Shown here one piece after another: positions 55,934 to 64,000 of a stretch of 64,000 nucleotides of DNA. Position 1 is the stretch's first letter. The number at the start of each line of letters is the position of its first letter. Below the pieces are notes generated by a model. That model saw only the letters and a list, made by a program, of their open reading frames with translations, did no database searches and was not told the origin of the DNA. A program made the translations under genes and the position numbers. Source of the stretch: Saccharina japonica (Eukaryota; Sar; Phaeophyceae; Laminariales; Laminariaceae); contig MEHQ01003775.1 of the NCBI GenBank assembly GCA_008828725.1, positions 1-64,000 on the forward strand, written 5' to 3'.

Positions 55934-57520
55934 ATGGGACGTTGTTCATATGTCACCTGCAAGAAGATAGCGAGCTTCAACACCGAGCGCGACAAGACAG
56001 CGGTGTACTGTAAGCAACATGCCGTGGACGGCATGGTTAACGTTGAAGGCAATCGCTGCTCAAATGGATCCTGCACCAAGCTATCGTACTTCAACGTCGA
56101 AGGCAGCGAGGCGGCAGCGTACTGTAAGCAACATGCTGAGGACGGCATGATTAACGTAACAAGCATGCGTTGTTCACATGCCTCTTGTACCAAACGGCCC
56201 AATTTTAATTTTGAGGCCAGAAAGACGCCGGCGTACTGCAGGGCCCATGCTAAGGAGGGCATGGTAAATGTCAACAGAAAGCGCTGTTCACTTGTCTCCT
56301 GCCTGACATTCGCAACATTCAATGTTGAGCGAAGCAAGACGCCGGCGTACTGCAAGCGACATGCCGAGGATGGCATGGTAGATGTTCACAGCAGGCGGTG
56401 CTTTCATGCCGCCTGCACAACGATCCCGAGCTTTAATGTTGAGGGCAGCAAGACGGCGGCGTACTGCAAGCAACATGCTGATGATGCCATGGTTGACGTC
56501 CGCAGTAGGCGTTGCTTACACGCTGTCTGCACGACAAACCCGATATTTAATGTTGAGGGCAGCAAGACGCCGGCGTACTGCAAGCAACATGCCGAGGATG
56601 GAATGGTTGACATCATAAGCAGGCGTTGTTTACATTCCAGTTGCAACGTACGGCCGAAATTTAATTTTGAGGGCAGAAAGCCGCCGGCGTACTGCAAGCA
56701 ACATGCTGAATATGGCATGGTAGATATCCGCAGCAAGCGTTGCCTACACGACGCGTGTACAGCCAGACCAAGCTTTAATTTCGAGGGCAGCAAGACGGCG
56801 GCGTACTGCAAGCAACACGCTGAAGATAACATGATGAACGTTCGCAGTAGTCGTTGCTTACATGCGGCCTGCACGACGAACCCTTATTTTAATGTCAAGG
56901 GTAGCAAGACGGCGGCGTACTGTAAGCAACATGCCGATGAAGGCATGGTTGATGTCCGCAGCAGTCGTTGCTTACACAAATCCTGCACGAGGGTACCCAG
57001 CTTTAATATTGAGGGCAGCGAGGCGGCGGCGTACTGCAAGCAACACGCTGAACATGGCATGGTGAACGTTCGTGCCCGGCGTTGCTTACATGACTCCTGC
57101 ACGACGATACCGAGCTATAACGTTGAGGATACCAAGACGGCGGCGTACTGCAAGCAACATGCTGAGGACGGCATGTTGAACATCATGTTCAAGCGATGCT
57201 CACATACCTCTTGCCTGAGGCGACCTTGGTGGGGTGTGCTGACCGATGGTGAGGCTACTACGTGCCTGCACCATAAGGGCGATATCTTAAATGGTCCGGT
57301 CGTCAACTTCGGAGCAATGTGTAAGATCAAGAGCTGTCAAAGTGTTTCCCGCTGGGGACTCGATGGCAAGCAGCCCACCCACTGCCATGACCACGGTCCC
57401 CTCGAGGGCGGGCTCCTCTGCACTGCCGGAAGGACTCGCAAAAGGAAAATCACCCGTAATCCATCCTTCGGCCCAGAAAGAGGCCCCTCGTTTCATGTTA
57501 AGCCTGAGTGTTTCTTTTGA
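55934..57520 (+). CDS. EsV-1-7 repeat protein, 13 motifs (528 aa)
   Basis: Thirteen motifs of the EsV-1-7 type follow an MGRC start. Motif 3 has RAH in place of the usual KQH, and motif 4 (CSLVSCLTFATF) is the most divergent of the regular ones. Motifs 12 and 13 are the two C-terminal variants, and the protein ends in KPECFF like its paralogues. The DNA upstream aligns with the 37-codon extension possible in copy 1, but here the ATG is changed and the frame is shifted. This argues that the extension is 5' UTR and that translation starts at 55934. The array is unbroken. Motif numbers differ among the three genes (14, 12, 13) while ends are constant, so the array has gained and lost units in its middle. 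Metal binding is likely from Cys/His spacing; the biological role is unknown. Confidence 0.9.
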   Translation: MGRCSYVTCKKIASFNTERDKTAVYCKQHAVDGMVNVEGNRCSNGSCTKLSYFNVEGSEAAAYCKQHAEDGMINVTSMRCSHASCTKRPNFNFEARKTPAYCRAHAKEGMVNVNRKRCSLVSCLTFATFNVERSKTPAYCKRHAEDGMVDVHSRRCFHAACTTIPSFNVEGSKTAAYCKQHADDAMVDVRSRRCLHAVCTTNPIFNVEGSKTPAYCKQHAEDGMVDIISRRCLHSSCNVRPKFNFEGRKPPAYCKQHAEYGMVDIRSKRCLHDACTARPSFNFEGSKTAAYCKQHAEDNMMNVRSSRCLHAACTTNPYFNVKGSKTAAYCKQHADEGMVDVRSSRCLHKSCTRVPSFNIEGSEAAAYCKQHAEHGMVNVRARRCLHDSCTTIPSYNVEDTKTAAYCKQHAEDGMLNIMFKRCSHTSCLRRPWWGVLTDGEATTCLHHKGDILNGPVVNFGAMCKIKSCQSVSRWGLDGKQPTHCHDHGPLEGGLLCTAGRTRKRKITRNPSFGPERGPSFHVKPECFF

Positions 57521-59640
57521 ATGATCGCTATAGTGAACAACAATAATTTGGGTTTCCAATTCCATGGTTCCCGGAAGCCTTAGGTTGCGGGGGAATATTA
57601 AGACACTGTCGACAACAACTCTTCCCAGATCCCGTAGGCGGTGACGTAGCATCTGCCGGTACGTCGTTGGCGTGATCGCTGTCCTAACGGTTGCCTATGG
57701 TATGTCACTGGAGCTTTTCAGAACAAGGCAGTTTGGGTCAAAGGCAGTCGGACTAACATCTGACGTATCATTAAGCCACGATTTTTCTGCGTTGTGTTTT
57801 CCTTGGTAAGGGGATACGAACAGTGCTACAAAAACCACCTCCCACCGTGATTCAGCTTTGTTTCAAGGTCGTCGCTTGTTTACCGGGCATCGGCAATGTA
57901 GTAAGTACCTCCTTGGTTGAAAACATTACCGGGACTATGTACAGCAGTACCGAACTACGTCGAAGGATCTGAACAAGACACTAGCCATGGGGATGCGGTC
58001 GGCGAACGTGACATTCAAATGTGCCGCAAAAAGGGTGCTATATTGTGCAGATCAGCTGAGGTGGGTGGGCTGTCTTACTACTTTAAGATATCTTAGGCAC
58101 GTTGAGTTGGCTCAGACCGTCCAACGGTTGCTGCTATCATGACGATTAGCGTCTTCCGGTTTTACTACAGCGCTGTGGGTGTTAACTAGGGCTCCACCGA
58201 TGTTTGATATATGTAAGCTAGTGGTGGATGCGGTGTAAGGCGCGCGTTCGGCTCGTAGTCTAGTCCATCACTCGATGAAACGATACTGCCAGTACGGGAG
58301 TTCCAGTAATACTAGAACGGTTTTGGAGTCATTCGTGTACTTCGTTTTCTCTGCCTTCAAAGGCACGGATTCTTTCTCCAGACAAAGAGCTGTCCATTTG
58401 TGCCAATGCTAGTTAGTCCCTGAGCGGCACGTCCGCTGTTCATCTGAGGAAAACTTGATTACCAAACCGCAAAACTAAGCGTCGCTGAGAGCAAGAACGT
58501 ACGCCAATTTAACGTACGATGCGACTTACAGGTAGTCGTTGCTGCAGAGGATCGATACAAACTACCTCGTCAAGCTTGTCAATTCCCAGACATATTGAAT
58601 GGGATGTAAACCCGAACCGTATTGGAGTCCGTCGTCAACACCGTTTGGGCTGCAGGCACTGTTCGACAGTGCTGTAGTAGTGTTCTGTGAAATAGCACGA
58701 CCTCCCGTGCAGTAAGCTCGTGACCAAACCAGATGGACTGTGGATCAGAACAAACGTGGCTCGAGTCCTTTTCGTTCGAATAGCTTGGACCTCGATCAAA
58801 CACGGGATCCTTCCTTCCAAGACTACTCGAAAGCCAGGCACAAACTGCCGTCAGGTGCAAATCCAATCGCTACAATAAAGCGTCATACATCGCGAAGGAG
58901 TCAGCATTGTACAAACCGTTCGATGATCCAAAGGTAGTCCAAATACCCTATAGGATTCTAGACTATGTTTCGGCTATTCCGCAAAGTTGATTATTTCTTG
59001 GCCATGGTTTTGGACAGTCATTTGCGTTGCGTTTTGATTGATTGAGGTAGTTAATCTCGTTTATGAATATTCGCCACCAGGCGATCGCGGCGGTTGCTTT
59101 GAACACGGCTTGACACATGGTCTTCTGCGTGAAAAATGTCGAGCTTCCGCTACGGAAGGTCAGCGAGCGGTTCTTGTCTGCGGTTGATTAAAAAAACAAA
59201 GCACTTGATTGGACTCTTTCTCTTGTAGAGCTGTTGGGTCTCGACCGTATTCCCAGGTCAACATCATCCATGGTAAAACGCTTATGTTAATACCAATACA
59301 CTTATCGCAACCACTCAATCTTGATAAATCAAGTGTGTAACGAGCATTTTAGATGTTGCTTTGGGACTTCTGTCGAGACAATTATATTAACTCAAGGCAC
59401 CGTGTACGTACATATTTGGAGCAGCTGAACAGAAAGTTACAAGTGATGATACTCCTAACCTTTTTCGTTTATGTACAAACCTTGTACTGTATATACGACG
59501 TGCTGTTTCTGCACCTCGGGCAGGTCTCGTATCGTACAACAGCTGGCCTCATATAGCCCGTGTTGCACCACGAGTGACCGTGTCACGGAGCATATATCAC
59601 GCTATAACCTCAAACGATTTATGTTCGATTGCGCTTGTCG
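57521..59640. other. 3' flank of the copy 3 gene
   Basis: To about 58.96 kb it matches 11.83-13.25 kb. From 58.96 to 59.64 kb it has no partner: copy 1 there has the 13.27-13.96 kb stretch with a MITE-like element. No gene is seen. Confidence 0.5.
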
Positions 59641-59869
59641 CCCTCATTGAAAACGTTTCGGCTCCTAGGTGTCCTAGACTACAGGTCTCGCTTGCGTACG
59701 TGAGATAATGACCCACGTCTGGATCAACTAATTGTTGTTTGGGATGACTTCCTGTTGCAGTCAAGCAAAACGTTGAGACGCATATAAACCAGGCTTCACA
59801 GCAGAATCGAAAGCTCCGGACAAAGACCACCTACGGCCTTCAAACTTGCCAATGACAACTCTCTGATTA

Positions 59870-60141
59870 GGGTCATTCATATCGATCAAGTGTTTTCCAT
59901 AACTGCCAGTATTGGTTTAGGGAAAGAGGAATAAGAGGAAATCTTTAACTTTCTGATAATACTTCACAGTGAAAAACAAGTGGAAGGCTTCGCGTTCTCA
60001 AATTGATGGAAACTATAAAAAAAAAAAACAGAAACAATTGCGCAAACCACATATCGGAAAAATTTGAAACCCATATGGCTCCCACATGAACGGCCCTAAC
60101 TCGGAAAAATTGGAAATTCATGGCTCCGACAAGAATGGCCC
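59870..60141. mobile_element. Probable PIF/Harbinger-like MITE (272 bp)
   Basis: The ends GGGTCATTCATATCG and (inverted) GGGCCATTCTTGTCG are similar. TTA precedes at 59867-59869 and TGA follows at 60142-60144, which fits a TTA duplication with one substitution. Copy 1 at about 14253-14270 lacks the insert. Near the right end a second terminus-like sequence ('gaacggccctaac', 60087-60100) suggests an internal duplication of the end. An A-run lies at 60017-60028. Confidence 0.6.
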
Positions 60142-60499
60142 TGAGTGCAACATACACCTTATGTGTGCTGCAGAGACTCGGGGTCTGTGAGGTGAACACT
60201 CGGTGGCGGCGGTTTGTGCCGTGTCTCAATACATGTATATGTGATGTGCGGTGCCTGTCCAGGGCAGCTTATACAGTAGAGCGAAATAAATAAAGCAGCG
60301 ACTTGTGCACAATCCCGCTGACACACGAATAGCCAAACAGTGCTGCACGACAAGGGTAGCATTGTACGTAGACGAGGTAACTGCCTCCGCTACCGGAGTA
60401 ACGAACAAACAGGTTTCATTGCTAAATGGTAATGAGGCCTGACTGTATAAAATACTGGGATATACTGTAGTATGGTTGGGTTTAGTGATCTGGGGGACC

Positions 60500-63400
60500 T
60501 CCACGTAGCCATTTCTTTCGAAAGACGCACCACGTGTCGGTCAGTGTCTTCACGTCGGGCGCAAGCAAGAGGCATGCTACGGTAGCCTGCATGCAGGTGC
60601 ACTATGTGTTTTCTGAGGGTGGTCACTTGTCGAGCTCTATACGCCACCCAAAAAAAGATTTGGAGGAAAATGAATTAGGTGAGGTGTTACCGGATGAACA
60701 ACCCCCTGGCCCACGTATACAACGCCAAATATCCCAAGACGAGAACACGAGAACGAAACACCGCCGATTCTGGGTTAAGAAGCCCTGTCAACCATGTACC
60801 TTTTCAGCCAAAACGTGTTACCTTTATCGTAGCAGGCGTCGTAAGCACGAGGTTCCTGCTGCAAGCGTGAGCAGACGTGAGTCAGTCGCTGGTTGGGTCA
60901 ACCAACGGCAGGAATGCGAGCCCTATTTATGTTCCCAAACCCTCTCATTTAGGTATGGAAACCGCGGGGGGGGGGGGGGGGGGTGTACTTCATGTTCATG
61001 CATGGTCGTAGTCGTATGACCATACACCATCGCATTCCTACAATGCCGGGACGGAGCGTGTCGGGTTTCGCCGACCAGGCAGGCATTGCTATCACCAAGC
61101 GCGAAGCGCCGTTAGGTGTTGGGCGAGTCGCATGAAGGGTGAGCTGCATCCTACCAAAAACCAATCGTGGGGCTGACTTGCATATGGATGACAGCTTCAA
61201 TGAGTTAGTTTAATTTCTGGTGTGGCCACTTTCTGATAAATCAATGAGAGCACTATGAAAAAGCCTCGAGGGTGCTCTACCGTATACACACTACTTGATA
61301 CGGTTTTTCCCCTTGTGGAGACCAAATGTTCTCCACCCCGCACAAAGTACCTAACTCGACCGCCAGCTTTGGTGACCGCCAAAACATTAAAAATCGGTAC
61401 CCTGGTTGTCTAGCTCACGCAGTGACAGGCGTGTTTTACAGTGTCGTCGCCAACAAGCGCCAACTCAACATATAATTATACGTGGGGGGGTGGGGGGGAT
61501 ATAGGCAGCCGGGGTCCCGGAATACTTCTGTTTCGTTTATGTTCTTCGCTGGAGTCAGATCGGATGAGTCCAATTGTACAGTACTATTCGGAGGCTAGAT
61601 CACCCGAGACAACTGTAGGCCGTACTAGTTGGAAACCCGGCCGATATTTTTGGGGGAGAGAGAGACGGTAACATTTTTGTGGTCTAAATACTCCGTGGGT
61701 TGCAGCAGGCTGCGATATCAGAGAAGGCACCTCTCTTACCTACGACTCGGAAAACGGAAAATGAAAATGCAGTTCAATACGTAGAAAAAAAGCAAAATAC
61801 GACGGTTGACAAGATTGCTGACTACCAACGGCAGGAAACACCTAGCACATGGGGTCGGAAGTATATTCAAACACTTCTCCCTCTAACGAAGGGACATACT
61901 TAAACACGGAGTCCTTGATTGGTATATGAACATTGATGGCGTTGTCCGATGCCCTGGTAGTGTTGCCTTAGAGTTTCGACACCACAGGTTGGTACGACTA
62001 GAGCGGCACCACTGAGCACTTATAGTAGAATGAACCTATTGCCGACCCTCAACATATTGCCGAGCTTCCCCGTATATGACACACCGCTGAATAGACACGC
62101 GCCGCCGCCCAGACAGTATTTGTAGGAACGTGTTTGTATATGTTTCTTGACGTGAAACACACCAGACGCGGGAGCACCAGCAAGGCGGACGAATCCCTGA
62201 ACGTACCTGATAACAGCGATAACAGAGCTAAATGTCACCTCCCGAGCACGAGTACCCGCTTTAATTCATATCACATCGCACTGAGCTTATTCTTGGAAAA
62301 TATAATGGACAAAAGCGTGGAGGTCGTCATCAAACACACGACGATCCAGGCCAAGCTCGCTGTAGACGCTCAATGTCGGACATATAGTCACCCAACTCCG
62401 ATCAAAGCCTGGGCCACCACATCGGTCTCTCGGCCGATACTTCGCACACCAGCATAGGCATTTCTGATCTGACCTCATCAACAAGTATTTGTTTGTTTGA
62501 CAGGAACGGCAACATTTGAATCTTCGTCTGGTCATAAACGACTGGCTGGGAGCGGCCGGGGTGGCAGCAGTAGGGCAACTAAAAGAAAAATAGGGCATCT
62601 GTACCAACATATGAATTGTTATCTTTAACGTCAAAATCTAAGGTCGTTGAACAGTGAATGCATACGTCCAATACATGTTGTAATCCTACGTTGTTATTTG
62701 TACGCAGGTGATTTCATCCGAAGTGCATCGAACGTTGTCAACGTAAACAGGACATCGAATGACCCGTCAAGTAAAATGTTTTTTTTTTATACTGTTTAGG
62801 ATGCAACCAGACACCGCTGTAGAGCATTGATACAAACAATACTACTGTAGACTAGATGTTTTGAATATAGACAACTCAAACAATTTAATATGAACCGCGG
62901 TCTCAACGCCTTCCCACCTCCAGTGTATCAAGTTTGTGCTCTTGCTGTCATATTACAGCAGAAGCAACATAACGGTAGTACTTACGATCATATGTACCCT
63001 ACAACCGCGATAGTGCCGGGTGGACCATGGGCTGGGACATATGTTCGGGCCATTCCGGGTATAACGTTTTGTGAATTATGTCTCTGAATAAACCATTCTC
63101 CTGGTGTCTAATGGTAGCCAGTCCAACTATATAGACAGTGCCGCCTGCTCTGCAGATTTAAAAGTGTTTCCTTTCTTGGTACACTATCACATTATTAGTG
63201 ATGGGGACCGCTGTTAGCTTTCTTCTAGCGCGGAAGCCTATCCCGGGTAAGCGATGCCCCCCAGATGAGGGGGGTAGTAAGTTCTAGCCGACTTGAATGA
63301 TTAGGTAGTAAGTTCTAGCCAACTGAATGATTAGGTTATCTATCAGCAGCAGCATCAACCAACGGCATATCACTGCTTGGCACCAGGTACACTTGAGTAC

Positions 63401-64000
63401 ATCGGACAGACTCGTCTGAATGCGTGAAAAGGAAATGTCCTTCCCGCCAGTAGAGGAAAATAAAAACGAGATACTGCATGACCCCAACACAATCATTTTT
63501 TCAACCCCCTAACATGCAGCAATTCAAAAACGTACTATTGACCAGATAACCCGAGTTGCACCTATTCGATCGCGGTCTTTCGTATCACGATCGTTAGCTC
63601 AGCCAGACCTGCCTATCCGTCACCAAAATTGGTCAAGGGCATTCGTCATGCGACACAAATGTTAACGAATTCCACAAGCAGACAAGTTAAGAATAGCGAA
63701 CAATAAGGAGCTACCGTTACACAGTCTTCGTACGATGTTTTGCTGCCGTGCAATCGTGCGCGTCGCTGCGCGGAAGAAACGAACATCACGATGTTTTACG
63801 CTGGACAAGAAGGTCAGTTCGGAAGATACTCCTTGGATCCAGCTACCTGCCGCATTCACTCGCTAAACAGGACGATCGGACTACATTGATTGTGACCAAT
63901 TAAAAGCCACAACTCTGGGACCATGCCGAACTGCGGTTGGAGGCCAGTTCTATAGCCTCTAAATTATCTCTTTAGTACGGAACTCACCATCACACGCATG
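60500..64000. other. Right-hand region with no recognised gene
   Basis: I find no conserved coding sequence. A long G-run (about 60965-60983) is followed by 'tgtacttcatgttcatgca', which recurs after another G-run at 20292-20350, beside the 5' end of the DIRS/Ngaro-like element. Frames of 107-161 codons at 60534-61019 (+), 62134-62457 (+) and 62634-62287 (-) match nothing I know. A short direct repeat 'agtaagttctagcc' lies at about 63278 and 63307. Confidence 0.4.

Larger units (their letters stand above)
48275..60500 (+). repeat. Segmental duplication, copy 3
   Basis: The order is alpha (48.3-49.74), beta (49.74-50.41), a copy-specific insert (50.43-52.08), the stretch shared with copy 2 (52.1-54.66), gamma (54.69-54.96), a short upstream region, the EsV-1-7 gene, its 3' flank and a distal part that matches 14.04-14.6 kb of copy 1. 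It lacks the 3.2-9.7 kb interior of copy 1, including the LINE. Confidence 0.8.

Noticed and set aside
60534..61019. 161-codon plus-strand frame ending in poly-Gly
   Set aside because: It starts at GTG, ends by reading through the G-run, and resembles no known protein.

Overview
The window looks like nuclear DNA of a brown alga (Phaeophyceae) or a close stramenopile relative. The main evidence is three large intronless genes made almost entirely of the EsV-1-7 cysteine motif (C-x4-C-x16-C-x2-H-x12), a family strongly expanded in brown algae and first named from the Ectocarpus virus EsV-1. The surroundings fit: DIRS/Ngaro-like and RTE-like retroelements, MITEs, CAG/CTG-rich tracts and long non-coding stretches. 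No bacterial operons, rRNA, tRNA or CRISPR array are visible.

The window is dominated by one block present three times in alternating orientation. Copy 1 (+) runs from the left edge to about 14.6 kb, copy 2 (-) from about 34.43 to 48.24 kb, and copy 3 (+) from about 48.3 to 60.5 kb. The order inside each copy is colinear: an alpha block, a beta block, a short gamma block, a CTG-rich or upstream region, an EsV-1-7 gene and a conserved 3' flank. Copies 2 and 3 meet head to head in a large palindrome centred near 48.3 kb. Copies 1 and 2 face each other across a 20 kb spacer packed with mobile DNA. Copies 2 and 3 also share about 2.6 kb that copy 1 lacks. Identities were judged by eye and look like roughly 70-85%.

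The three genes are 10137-11831 (+, 564 aa, 14 motifs), 35217-36689 (-, 490 aa, 12 motifs) and 55934-57520 (+, 528 aa, 13 motifs). All share an MG(L/R)C start, two divergent last motifs and a PECFF tail. A short upstream block (TGCGYGGYYCTAWA-like) is common to all three. They are the only coding sequences I regard as intact.

The spacer holds, in order: (i) about 235-bp direct repeats at 14.73-15.61 kb next to a decayed DIRS/Ngaro-type element on the minus strand (gag 20.25-18.87, RT-RNase H 18.83-16.64, tyrosine recombinase 16.64-15.64 kb); (ii) a 7.5-kb foldback element, 20379-27873, whose arms carry five and six tandem units of about 367 bp; (iii) unassigned DNA; (iv) a three-unit 268-bp tandem repeat at 30.0-30.83 kb; (v) a fragment of the foldback interior at 31.36-31.84 kb; and (vi) a second, split copy of the 15.1-15.36 kb sequence at 32.6-34.43 kb. 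A degenerate RTE-like LINE lies in copy 1 (6.7-7.5 kb), with its mirror-image remnant in copy 2 (38.8-39.0 kb).

Three small elements with GGGYC termini and 3-bp TAA or TTA target sites (PIF/Harbinger-like MITEs) are placed precisely because paralogous empty sites exist in the same window. The region from 60.5 to 64 kb has no recognisable gene.
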